Source: a virus
IMG/VR virus record: IMGVR_UViG_3300030450_000934
Span: 1 to 31,714 of that record
Length of the DNA: 31,714 nt
Reading direction: 5' to 3' (one strand)
A program made the translations under genes and the position numbers. The notes below the pieces were generated by a model that did no database searches, was not told the DNA's origin, and saw only the letters and a list, made by a program, of their open reading frames with translations. Of this stretch, positions 6,294-12,514 are shown piece after piece. How positions within the stretch are numbered: position 1 is the stretch's first letter; every line of letters starts with the position of its first letter.

Positions 6294-7130
6294 ATGCAAA
6301 ACAACTTACAGAACGACAATCCTTTGATGCTAAAAATTGAGCAAGAATGCTTAATAACTACAACAGTATCAATGGATTATCCACCTGTTGCATTATCACT
6401 TGGCGAAAAATTATTAAAGTCAAGTAAAGGCGACAAGCTAGTTCCAATACCTATCGGAACATACGGCAACTTTTCATTCGTTCAATCTCCACCAAAGACA
6501 AAGAAAACTTTTTTCATATCTTTGCTAGCAAGTGTGTATCTTAGTGGCACAAATAATTTTGGAGGAGAGATAAAAGGACACAGGGACGGCAGGTGTTTAT
6601 TACACTTTGACACAGAACAGGGCAAGTGGCACGCACAAAGAGTTTTTAAAAGAGCAGTTGATATGGCAGATATGGATGGTAGCGAAAATATATGTTACTA
6701 TACTTACGGCTTGAGAACTTTGGGATTTAAAACGAGGATAGAATTTATAGAACATTGTATTAAAACAAAAAGGCGTTCAGGTCTTGTAGTTATTGATGGC
6801 ATCGCAGATTTGGTTGGAGATGTAAATAATTTAGAGGAATCAAATGCTTGTGTGCAAAAACTGATGGAATGGTCAGCAAAATATAATTGTCATATAATTT
6901 GCGTTATACATTCAAACTTTGGTTCGGACAAACCAACAGGGCATTTAGGTTCATTCCTAGAAAAAAAATGTGAAACACAAATACAACTTGAAGCGAACAC
7001 AGTCAACAAAGATTGGGTCACAGTTAAATGTAAACGAAGCAGAGGTTATGCTTTTGACACATTTAGTTTTGAAGTAAATGGATTAGGACTACCGAGTGTA
7101 GTTGGGGACTTATATGACCCCTTAACCTAA
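6294..7130 (+). CDS. RecA-fold AAA ATPase (RepA/helicase-like) with degenerate Walker A
   Basis: This 278-residue protein is a P-loop ATPase of the RepA/AAA_25 kind found in phage replication modules. The Walker A region reads SPPKTKKTFF (65-74). The catalytic lysine-threonine pair K71 T72 is present, but both glycines of GxxxxGKT are replaced. LLHFDTEQG (102-110) follows. Walker B is LVVIDG with D168, then ICVIHSNFGS (202-211) and GHLGS (216-220), as in hexameric RepA-like enzymes. It probably acts as a replicative helicase or DNA-loading motor in the cytoplasm. It lies just after a terminator, so it either has its own unseen promoter or depends on readthrough. The sigma-factor gene follows after six bases. 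Confidence 0.7.
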   Translation: MQNNLQNDNPLMLKIEQECLITTTVSMDYPPVALSLGEKLLKSSKGDKLVPIPIGTYGNFSFVQSPPKTKKTFFISLLASVYLSGTNNFGGEIKGHRDGRCLLHFDTEQGKWHAQRVFKRAVDMADMDGSENICYYTYGLRTLGFKTRIEFIEHCIKTKRRSGLVVIDGIADLVGDVNNLEESNACVQKLMEWSAKYNCHIICVIHSNFGSDKPTGHLGSFLEKKCETQIQLEANTVNKDWVTVKCKRSRGYAFDTFSFEVNGLGLPSVVGDLYDPLT

Positions 7131-7136
7131 TGATAG

Positions 7137-7610
7137 ATGGTAAAAAAAAATATGCGATTGCTTTTTGAAAAGCATAGCGACTGGATACGGATAGTTAATT
7201 CTTTTGGGGAAGACCCTGCAATATCAGAAGATTTGGTACAAGAAATGTATATCAAAATTCAATTAAAACTTGAAAAGGGATTAGATATATCATACGGCGA
7301 TGAAATCAATTATTATTATATTTTTAAAACTTTGCGTACATTGTTTTTAGATTTAAAAAGGAAAGGAAAAAACATTAAAAGAGTTTCGGCAGACAATATT
7401 AAAGGAGTTGATGATACGATTGATTATGAAAAAAAATATAATTTAGTAAAAGAAGAATTAAAAAAAATGTATTGGTATGACAGAAAAATATTTGAATTAA
7501 TAAATTCTGGAGAAAGTATCGCATCATTATCTAGGAAAACAGGAATACAATATTATTCTTTGTACAATACATACAACAAAGTTAAAAACAAGTTAAAGCA
7601 ATTATTATGA
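7137..7610 (+). CDS. Phage-encoded sigma-70-family (ECF-like) sigma factor
   Basis: This 157-residue protein has the two-domain plan of a small sigma factor. Residues about 27-78 resemble region 2 (SEDLVQEMYIKIQLK, then YYYIFKTLRTLFLDLKRKGK). Residues about 105-157 resemble region 4, with a helix-turn-helix (SIASLSRKTGIQYYSLYNTY) and the closing KVKNKLKQLL. Such proteins redirect host RNA polymerase to phage promoters. The region 4 recognition helix differs from the host housekeeping type. It lies in the early block and overlaps the next gene by four bases. The two-part motif before four late genes is a natural candidate target. The match is by domain pattern; sequence likeness to any named sigma is modest. 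Confidence 0.65.
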   Translation: MVKKNMRLLFEKHSDWIRIVNSFGEDPAISEDLVQEMYIKIQLKLEKGLDISYGDEINYYYIFKTLRTLFLDLKRKGKNIKRVSADNIKGVDDTIDYEKKYNLVKEELKKMYWYDRKIFELINSGESIASLSRKTGIQYYSLYNTYNKVKNKLKQLL

Positions 7611-7927
7611 CACAAAACGAATTTGATAAATTAGTGATAGAATTAAACGAATATTCTTTTAATATTATGAGAAAAAAAAGACCAGAGTATACAAATGAAA
7701 ATGAAGATGTATTAAATAATTTTAAAAGCACAGGCAATAAATTAGATATTTCTGAAATGAAAGTTTGGGCAACTTTTTTTGAAAAGCAAACGCAAAGTAT
7801 TTTTGCACATATTAAAAATGCAAATTTAAAAGAAAGTGAGCCAATAAAATCTAGATTTGCAGATGTAATTAACTATTGTTACCTAGGATATGCGTTATTT
7901 AAAGAGAGGGATAATAAAATTAAATAA
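7607..7927 (+). CDS. DUF1599/MazG-like nucleotide-metabolism protein (tentative)
   Basis: The 106-residue all-helical protein shows a pattern known from DUF1599-type phage proteins: KRPEYTNENEDVLNNFKSTG, then EMKVWATFFEKQTQSIFAHI, then SEPIKSRFADVINYCYLGY. The order R-x-Y ... NF ... K(H/Q) ... SEPI-x-R-x-D-x-(I)NY is what I recall for this group. Members are thought to be related to all-alpha NTP pyrophosphatases or to nucleotide modification. In this phage it could sanitise or adjust dNTP pools, which would fit with the modification cassette further on. Catalytic metal ligands are not certain. It overlaps the sigma gene by ATGA. Confidence 0.5.
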   Translation: MTQNEFDKLVIELNEYSFNIMRKKRPEYTNENEDVLNNFKSTGNKLDISEMKVWATFFEKQTQSIFAHIKNANLKESEPIKSRFADVINYCYLGYALFKERDNKIK

Positions 7928-8063
7928 TTATATTAAAAGGTTTACCAAACCTAAATGGATTTGGTTAAAAATACCAACAGAATATAATTCAAAAAAAGAC
8001 AGGAGTAAATGTATATTATTAACTAAAAAGCAAATTTTAAAAAAAACTAAAATTATTAAATGA
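7911..8063 (+). CDS. Possible small basic protein with non-ATG start
   Basis: A 50-codon open frame runs from about 7911 to TGA 8061-8063, with that stop overlapping the next ATG as ATGA. The product would be very basic with a tryptophan-rich middle (KRFTKPKWIWLKIPTEYN). There is no ATG, GTG or TTG in frame; an ATA at 7911 or 7914 would have to serve. The coupling to the next gene and to the previous stop speaks for it, and the lack of a start codon speaks against it. Confidence 0.25.
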   Translation: MIKLNNYIKRFTKPKWIWLKIPTEYNSKKDRSKCILLTKKQILKKTKIIK

Positions 8064-8197
8064 AGTTAGGAGATTTAATAGAAAAAATTACAACACATAC
8101 AGGGATTAAATGGTTAGTCAAAAAAATATGGGGAGATGACTGCGGATGTGATGAACGCAAAGAAAAATTGAACAAAATAAAAATTAAAAGATGGTAA
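8060..8197 (+). CDS. Small conserved phage protein with DDCGCDERKEKLN motif
   Basis: This 45-residue protein reads MKLGDLIEKITTHTGIKWLV, then KKIWGDDCGCDERKEKLN. The combination GDLIEKxTxxTGIK followed by GxDCGCDxRKxxLN is a pattern I know from small flavobacterial phage proteins and from tails of some virion proteins. The CGC pair could bind metal. The function is unknown. It starts within the stop of the preceding frame and ends seven bases into the next gene, so translation is tightly linked. Confidence 0.6.
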   Translation: MKLGDLIEKITTHTGIKWLVKKIWGDDCGCDERKEKLNKIKIKRW

Positions 8198-8412
8198 AAT
8201 TTAATTCGGAAGATTATGAAAAATGGAAAAAATTTCGAATGGGTAAAAAGTCATACCTATCAAGAACAGAATTTGAAATGGTTGGCGACTTGCACTCACG
8301 ATACTATAAACATAAATATTACTTACCTTGCACCTGTAACCCAAAGACAATCAAACAATGGATAGCTGATTTGAATAAAATTTGGGATAATGACAATAAA
8401 GGAGATTCATAA
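8191..8412 (+). CDS. Small conserved phage protein with CTCNPKTIKQWIADLNKIW motif
   Basis: The 73-residue product is basic in its first half (YEKWKKFRMGKKSYLSRTEF). It then carries YYLPCTCNPKTIKQWIADLN, with a CxCxP pair followed by an amphipathic helix. I recognise the second half as recurring in small flavobacterial phage proteins of unknown role. C47 and C49 could form part of a small metal site. It overlaps the PD-(D/E)XK nuclease gene by 23 bases, so it may be a partner of that enzyme, but this is inference. Confidence 0.55.
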   Translation: MVKFNSEDYEKWKKFRMGKKSYLSRTEFEMVGDLHSRYYKHKYYLPCTCNPKTIKQWIADLNKIWDNDNKGDS

Positions 8413-8800
8413 ATTTGAACAAGCCGTAGTAATGATTCTTAATATAGATGGTTGGGATTTAAAATGGACTGGCGGTACTTTTAAACCTTACGATGCTATC
8501 GGTAAAACTCCAAAAGGAATTGATTGCGTAATAGAAATGAAGTTTAGAGATAAATATTACGAAAAGAAATTGCTAGAAAAAGACAAATACGATTCACTAA
8601 TGAAACTAAATGTAGTCGCTTTATATTTTATAAACGACCCCAAAGGAAACTTTTTATATTGGTTAAATAATATACAAATGCCTGAAATTGAACAACTTTA
8701 TTGTCCTGATACTACAATGTGGACTAAAAAAAGATTAAAAAAACAGGTGTATCTACTCGAAGAAAACCAAGCATCTAGAATAAATCTCAATAAAAATTAG
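8390..8800 (+). CDS. PD-(D/E)XK-fold nuclease (Hjc/VRR-NUC-like)
   Basis: This 136-residue protein has the signature of a small restriction-endonuclease-like fold. An N-terminal helix carries E10, then come YDAIGKTPKG with D35, and CVIEMKFRDKYY with the ExK pair E49 and K51. A helix and the strand VVALYFINDPKGNFLYWL follow. The D...ExK spacing of 14 residues is normal for PD-(D/E)XK enzymes. Size and motif order suggest a Holliday-junction resolvase or a structure-specific nuclease that prepares branched DNA for packaging. It is the last gene before the long non-coding stretch. The exact substrate cannot be decided from sequence. Confidence 0.6.
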   Translation: MTIKEIHKFEQAVVMILNIDGWDLKWTGGTFKPYDAIGKTPKGIDCVIEMKFRDKYYEKKLLEKDKYDSLMKLNVVALYFINDPKGNFLYWLNNIQMPEIEQLYCPDTTMWTKKRLKKQVYLLEENQASRINLNKN

Positions 8801-8820
8801 GTTTTATAAACTTTTTTGTT

Positions 8821-8828
8821 TATATTTG
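8821..8828 (+). promoter_or_regulatory. Host-type -7 box driving the structured RNA
   Basis: TATATTTG at 8821-8828 is a perfect Bacteroidetes -7 element, 20 bases after the end of the nuclease gene. Transcription would start near 8835. At the -33 distance there is TTAG (8797-8800), a weak match to TTTG. Thirteen bases beyond it, AATAATCGTTAAA (8835-8847) repeats the sequence found before the scaffold gene at 25614-25626. Confidence 0.55.
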
Positions 8829-8834
8829 TTATAT

Positions 8835-9216
8835 AATAATCGTTAAAGGTTATTAAGTTCATTGAAATTAAAGAAATTAAAAAAGGAAGTTGAAAGCTAA
8901 AAAGTATTGGTTGAATCAAGAACCCCAAGAACAAGAGCCTTCCTTTTAAAAAATTAGTTGACCTTAATACTTATGCTGAGTACCAAAGGTGGTGTGAAAA
9001 CCTTAACAGAGATTCGTTGGTGAGGAGTTGCAAATCCAATACCCAACGGCTCCAACTATAAAAATATAAAAGTAAAGAATGTCGTTAGCGAGGGGGGCAT
9101 TCCTAACAGGCGTAAATGGGGACATTTACATATCCACCTGAATAAGAAATTTTATAAATGGTCTAGGGGGTCTAGATTAAATAAGTAATCAACTTTACAT
9201 TTATAAAGTTTTTTTT
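8835..9216 (+). ncRNA. Candidate structured non-coding RNA, about 380 nt, unrecognised family
   Basis: No reading frame of note fills this stretch. It is bounded by a promoter element and a terminator, is richer in G and C than its flanks, and holds many stems. AAAAGGAAG (8881-8889) pairs with 8939-8947 and GCT (8896-8898) with 8936-8938. ACCTT (8961-8965) pairs with AAGGT (8986-8990), which could instead pair with a second ACCTT at 9000-9004. CGTTGG (9015-9020) pairs with CCAACG (9043-9048), and AGTTG of its loop is complementary to CAACT 9053-9057. GAATG (9077-9081) pairs with 9098-9102, and GTTAG (9084-9088) with 9103-9107. CAGG (9107-9110) pairs with 9137-9140, enclosing GTAAATG/CATTTAC (9112-9118/9123-9129) capped by a GGGA loop of GNRA type. 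TCTAG (9162-9166) pairs with 9172-9176. I found no match to tmRNA, RNase P, 6S, group I/II intron or retron landmarks. Confidence 0.65.
9191..9216 (+). terminator. Intrinsic terminator of the structured RNA
   Basis: AACTTTA at 9191-9197 pairs perfectly with TAAAGTT at 9204-9210 around a six-base loop and runs into a T tract to 9216. It ends the RNA 14 bases before the next ATG, which suggests that the downstream gene needs readthrough or that the stem also regulates it. Confidence 0.75.
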
Positions 9217-9230
9217 AAAATATTAAAATT

Positions 9231-9482
9231 ATGAATAGACAAAAAATAGATATAGAAATAGACGGAGTTTATTTAGATGTTGAATATAGTTATACTGAAG
9301 CAGAGCCAATGGTTTATAATTATGGCGATGGCTCTGGGTATCCAGGCTGCGCTGCTGAAGTTCACATATACAAAGTAACTGCAGGTGGCGATGTTTGTAT
9401 AATGGATATAGTTACTGATTATGTTTTAGATGAAATAGAAGCAACAATACACAAACATTATGACGAAAATTATGAGGCTTAA
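9231..9482 (+). CDS. Conserved phage protein of unknown function (DGSGYPGxxAEVxI family)
   Basis: This 83-residue acidic protein begins with two beta strands (KIDIEIDGVYLDVEYSYTEA), then YNYGDGSGYPGCAAEVHIYK, and ends in a helix (VLDEIEATIHKHYDEN). The GDGSGYPG-x-(A/P)AEV stretch is one I recognise from many marine phage proteins whose function is unknown. It is the first gene after the structured RNA and its terminator. It overlaps the following gene by 23 bases. No catalytic motif is seen. Confidence 0.6.
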   Translation: MNRQKIDIEIDGVYLDVEYSYTEAEPMVYNYGDGSGYPGCAAEVHIYKVTAGGDVCIMDIVTDYVLDEIEATIHKHYDENYEA

Positions 9483-9675
9483 AAAAATAGTAAAGTTTTA
9501 TAACGAAACTACGCAACACGAAAAATGCCAATTATTATTTATGATGGCAAAAGATATAATGATACCGATTAAAAAAGTAGATGGTATACATTGCGTTGAA
9601 CTAGACAAAGAACTTCCTGTATGTTTAAACGGAACTGCTTTTCAATTTAATATAGAAGATGAAAAAGATTATTAA
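9460..9675 (+). CDS. Hypothetical early protein
   Basis: The 71-residue product is MTKIMRLKKIVKFYNETTQH followed by a helical, then strand-rich part ending FNIEDEKDY. It overlaps neighbours on both sides (23 and 17 bases), which supports translation in a chain. An internal methionine at residue 5 is an alternative start. I recognise no family. Three cysteines are scattered without a metal-site pattern. Confidence 0.5.
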   Translation: MTKIMRLKKIVKFYNETTQHEKCQLLFMMAKDIMIPIKKVDGIHCVELDKELPVCLNGTAFQFNIEDEKDY

Positions 9676-10150
9676 ATATCCAGCATCATTTTGGGTTATT
9701 GCAGAAGAAATAGCAAATGCTAGAACTAGATTAAATAAAAGTAATAGAAAAAACAACCCTAGATTTGACAGAGGTAACAAAAATAATTATGTTGATGTTC
9801 TTGGAGTAGTTGGCGAATTAATAGTTCTTAATTATTTAACTGAAAAGAATATTGATTATACAATGATAAAAATTCTTAATCCCTATCCATCTAAAGAAGC
9901 AGATTTCACAGTAAAAAATAAAAGAATAGATGTTAAAACTAATGAAGATTCTAAATATAAAAGCGTATTAGTAAATGAAGAAGCACATAAAAAAGGATTA
10001 GGTAAAATAGATTTATATTGGTTTGTTTATATAATTGATAAACAAAATTGTGAGTTCTATTTTGCTGATTATAATGATGTAAGTAAATGGGATTGTAAAT
10101 TAATGAAATACACAAACGCATATTATTCTAAAATAAAAAAATTATGGTAA
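9659..10150 (+). CDS. PD-(D/E)XK-like endonuclease, second copy type
   Basis: This 163-residue protein has a restriction-endonuclease-like layout. A helix carries GELIVLNYL with E53, then SKEADFTV with D82, then RIDVKTNED with D91 and K93, and strands (LYWFVYIIDKQNCEFYFADY) close the core. The spacing D82 to DxK at 91-93 fits the PD-(D/E)XK fold. It is not closely similar to the nuclease at 8390. It may cut host DNA, process replication intermediates or discriminate modified DNA; none of these is shown. It overlaps the gene before it and the small gene after it. Confidence 0.5.
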   Translation: MKKIIKYPASFWVIAEEIANARTRLNKSNRKNNPRFDRGNKNNYVDVLGVVGELIVLNYLTEKNIDYTMIKILNPYPSKEADFTVKNKRIDVKTNEDSKYKSVLVNEEAHKKGLGKIDLYWFVYIIDKQNCEFYFADYNDVSKWDCKLMKYTNAYYSKIKKLW

Positions 10151-10293
10151 TTAGCAACGAAATATTTGAAACATATAGGTTACAAGAAAGAGCAAAAGAA
10201 CAAACAAAAGCAATGGAATTATTGCTAAGACAAGGATATACAATTATAGATTTGGAGGGAAATATATTAAGAAAACAAGATGCAAAAAAATGA
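10144..10293 (+). CDS. Small helical phage protein
   Basis: This 49-residue frame begins seven bases before the stop of the nuclease gene and ends in TGATG overlap with the next ATG. The product is a single charged helix (YRLQERAKEQTKAMELLLRQ) followed by GYTIIDLEGNIL, a short beta element. The pattern 'helix then GYxIxDxxGN' is common in tiny phage proteins of unknown role. Overlaps on both sides favour expression. Confidence 0.5.
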   Translation: MVISNEIFETYRLQERAKEQTKAMELLLRQGYTIIDLEGNILRKQDAKK

Positions 10294-10457
10294 TGTATAT
10301 AAATTATAAATTTAACGGAGAAAATGAAACAATAGATTCAGCAGAAACTCATAAGGAAGCATTATACTTATTGACTGAATATCAAATGAGTGACCCTTAC
10401 GGAGACTACTGGATTAGTAAAAGAAAATGTAATGAAAAAAATAAGACAATATCGTAG
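10290..10457 (+). CDS. Small conserved phage protein (YWISKR type)
   Basis: The 55-residue protein reads MMYINYKFNGENETIDSAET, then EALYLLTEYQMSD, then GDYWISKRKC. The sequence order EA-x-YL-x-x-EYQM...WIS-x-R is one I recognise in small early phage proteins; the function is unknown. The ATG overlaps the upstream TGA, and the next frame begins inside this one at 10432. Either of the two adjacent ATGs could be the start. Confidence 0.55.
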   Translation: MMYINYKFNGENETIDSAETHKEALYLLTEYQMSDPYGDYWISKRKCNEKNKTIS

Positions 10458-10566
10458 CAACCAAGGGCGACCACCCAAACAACAACAAACAAATACTAAA
10501 ATGGCTTTTTTCAGTATTATCGGTTTGTTAATAACTTTTATTTTTATATTTTTGTCAAAGAAATGA
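10432..10566 (+). CDS. Tiny membrane-anchored protein
   Basis: The 44-residue product has a basic, glutamine-rich N-terminal part (MKKIRQYRSNQGRPPKQQQT) and a strongly hydrophobic C-terminal helix at about residues 25-41 (AFFSIIGLLITFIFIFL) ending LSKK. It should be a tail-anchored or N-in membrane protein. It ends with an ATGA overlap into the exonuclease gene. Its place among early genes suggests a takeover or superinfection-exclusion role, but that is a guess. Composition bias from AT-rich DNA could create such a helix by chance. Confidence 0.45.
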   Translation: MKKIRQYRSNQGRPPKQQQTNTKMAFFSIIGLLITFIFIFLSKK

Positions 10567-11264
10567 TATTACTAATTGACGCAGATAGTTTAGTTTTTGC
10601 AAGTTGTTATTCTGGAACAGAAGAAAAATACTTCAAGGAAATAGAAGATTCAATTGCAAAGTTTGATGAACAATATATGGAAATTGTGAATCGTTTAGAA
10701 GAAGAATTTAATATACAAAAGGTTATTACTTTCAATGGTAGTCGTGGTAATTTTAGAAAAAAAATTAATCCTACATATAAAGCTAATAGAAAAAAAGCAG
10801 AATTGCCTCCTTTGTTATTTGAAATGCATCAGTATGTCAAAGACCATTACGATAGTGTTTATGGTTATGGTATTGAAACTGATGATTTAGTTGCAAGATA
10901 TTGGCACAACCTACAAGAAGAAGTAGGCAGAGAAAATGTAATGATAGTGAGCATTGACAAAGACTACAAACAATTCCCAGCATTAATTTATAATTATCAT
11001 TATAACCATAAATGTATTTATGACATATCAGAAGAAACTGCATTACATAATTTTTATTGCCAAATGATTGAGGGAGATAGTGCAGACAATGTAAACTACT
11101 TTAAAGGAAAAGGAAAAGCATTTGCTAAAAAACATTACAAAGATTGTAAAACAAAATATCAGTATACTAAAAAATTGTTTGAATTGTTCAGAGAAAAATA
11201 TAAAAGTAAAGCACGAGAAAAATATATAGAGTGCTATAATTTATTAAAATTAAAAACACAATGA
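10563..11264 (+). CDS. 5'-3' exonuclease / flap nuclease (FEN, T5/T4 RNase H type)
   Basis: This 233-residue protein carries the acidic metal-binding set of phage 5' nucleases. LLIDADSL holds D6 and D8, FRKKINPTYKANR (64-76) matches the helical-arch substrate motif, and IETDDLVA holds E105, D107 and D108. SIDKDYKQF holds D132 and D134, and IEGDSADNV holds D172 and D175. It removes RNA primers or 5' flaps during replication, or resects DNA for recombination. Length is slightly short for the family because the C-terminal helix-hairpin region is reduced. It overlaps the upstream membrane gene and the DnaA-like gene by four bases each. Confidence 0.85.
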   Translation: MILLIDADSLVFASCYSGTEEKYFKEIEDSIAKFDEQYMEIVNRLEEEFNIQKVITFNGSRGNFRKKINPTYKANRKKAELPPLLFEMHQYVKDHYDSVYGYGIETDDLVARYWHNLQEEVGRENVMIVSIDKDYKQFPALIYNYHYNHKCIYDISEETALHNFYCQMIEGDSADNVNYFKGKGKAFAKKHYKDCKTKYQYTKKLFELFREKYKSKAREKYIECYNLLKLKTQ

Positions 11265-11749
11265 AAGATTTAAAACCGATTGATGTAGCTAAAAAACTGA
11301 AAGACATTACGAAAATTAATGTCTTTGATGATACAAGGAAAAGGGAAGTAATTGAAATAAGAATGTTACTTTGTTATTTGTTAAGACAAAAACTAGGAAT
11401 GCGATGGGTAAATATTGCTAAATTTTTTAGTAATAATGGTAAAAAAATGACACACGCAACTGCAATACATTGCTACAAAATGTATCCTGTATATAAAAAA
11501 CATAATAACAAACTAACAGAAATAGAAAGAATGTTCTCTTGGAAAAGTGATTTGAATTATGATGAAATAGATAGGATTCATTTTTTAGAAAGTCAAGTTA
11601 AGAGTTTACAAGAAAAACTAGATACACCATTAATTCAATTACTACATAAAATACCAAAAAATAGATATAATGAAACCTATGAAAGATTATGTACCTTTGT
11701 TAAAAGTTGGGAGTGGAAAAGTAGAAAAGAAAAAACTGCCCTCAACTGA
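11261..11749 (+). CDS. DnaA domain IV-like DNA-binding protein
   Basis: The 162-residue protein has, at residues about 26-80, a stretch resembling the DnaA C-terminal DNA-binding domain: RKREVIEIRMLLCYLLRQKL, then WVNIAKFFSNNGKKMTHATA, then HCYK. In DnaA the corresponding parts are the basic loop, a helix-turn-helix and the DHSTV signature; here THATAIH takes its place. There is no AAA+ ATPase domain. The rest (85-162) is helical and basic. Such a protein could mark a phage origin or repress host initiation. It sits between the exonuclease and the modification cassette. The domain match is by motif only. Confidence 0.6.
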   Translation: MKDLKPIDVAKKLKDITKINVFDDTRKREVIEIRMLLCYLLRQKLGMRWVNIAKFFSNNGKKMTHATAIHCYKMYPVYKKHNNKLTEIERMFSWKSDLNYDEIDRIHFLESQVKSLQEKLDTPLIQLLHKIPKNRYNETYERLCTFVKSWEWKSRKEKTALN

Positions 11750-11948
11750 TTTAAAAGAAAGGTCATTAAATAAATTAGACGCAAAAATTTATTTTACAAA
11801 ATTAAAACTAAATAATATTGTAAATCAAATTAATGATTGGCAAAACATAACAGAACTACAGAAAGAGCATTTAGTTATAAGATACGAAGCAACTGATTCC
11901 GAACTGCAAGTCTTAGAATATATGTATAAACAAACAAAAGGAATATGA
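11670..11948 (+). CDS. Hypothetical helical protein overlapping the DnaA-like gene
   Basis: The 92-residue frame overlaps the end of the DnaA-like gene by 80 bases if the first ATG is used; an ATG at 11679 shortens this only slightly. The product has a basic N-terminal part (VGSGKVEKKKLPSTDLKE) and a helical remainder (FTKLKLNNIVNQINDWQNIT and on). It overlaps the ParB-like gene by four bases (ATGA), which supports translation. I do not recognise it. The long overlap is unusual for this genome, so the true start may differ. Confidence 0.45.
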   Translation: MKPMKDYVPLLKVGSGKVEKKKLPSTDLKERSLNKLDAKIYFTKLKLNNIVNQINDWQNITELQKEHLVIRYEATDSELQVLEYMYKQTKGI

Positions 11949-12514
11949 TTAGTAAAAAATTAAAAGTAGGGCAAATAAAAGTAAACCCTAAAAACCCAAG
12001 ATTAATTAAAGACACAAAGTTCAAAAAATTAGTTCAAAGTATTAAGGACTTTCCAGAAATGTTACAATATAGACCGATAGTTATTAATGAAGATAATTAT
12101 ATACTTGGTGGGAATATGAGATACAAAGCAGCAGTTGATGCTGGATTGAAAGAAGTTCACACAATGAAAGTCAATATAAGTAAAAAGAAACAAGAAGAAT
12201 TTATAATCAAAGACAATGCTAGTTTTGGAGATTGGGATTGGGATATACTTGCGAACATTTGGGATAATCAAAAACTTAATGATTGGGGAATAGATGTTTG
12301 GCAACCAGAACAAGAAATTGATTACTCTGTTTTAGATGACATTGATGTTGAAGAAGAAATAAACACAATGTATGAGCAAACAAAAAAATCAATTATACTT
12401 GAATATCCTGCAAAAGATTTTGAGCCTATCAAAAAACTGTATGATGATTTAAAAAATAAGGGAGTTAATTTGCAAGAGTTGTTTTATAAAGCTATGCAAA
12501 ATTATGATTCCTAA
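11945..12514 (+). CDS. ParB/sulfiredoxin-like nuclease-domain protein
   Basis: This 189-residue protein begins with a ParB-like domain: KLKVGQIKVNPKNPRLIKDT (NPR at 17-19), then QYRPIVINEDNYILGGNMRY and KAA, matching the ParB box with GGNMRYKA in place of GERRLRA. The strand-helix stretch IIKDNASFGDWDWDILANIW follows. In many phages this domain is fused to, or next to, an adenine- or cytosine-specific DNA methyltransferase; here no methyltransferase domain follows. The C-terminal 45 residues (SIILEYPAKDFEPIKKLYDD) form a small extra domain. It opens the 11945-14759 cassette and overlaps the glycosyltransferase by 11 bases. It may bind, nick or recognise DNA for modification. Confidence 0.7.
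   Translation: MISKKLKVGQIKVNPKNPRLIKDTKFKKLVQSIKDFPEMLQYRPIVINEDNYILGGNMRYKAAVDAGLKEVHTMKVNISKKKQEEFIIKDNASFGDWDWDILANIWDNQKLNDWGIDVWQPEQEIDYSVLDDIDVEEEINTMYEQTKKSIILEYPAKDFEPIKKLYDDLKNKGVNLQELFYKAMQNYDS

Noticed and set aside
6377-6385. DnaA-box-like TTATCCACC
   Set aside because: A single site with a mismatch inside a coding region; no cluster is present, so it does not mark an origin.
8881-9180. tmRNA, RNase P RNA, 6S, retron or group I/II intron identity for the non-coding stretch
   Set aside because: No tRNA-like ends or tag reading frame, no RNase P core, no intron domain V or P7 core, and no reverse transcriptase gene in the window.
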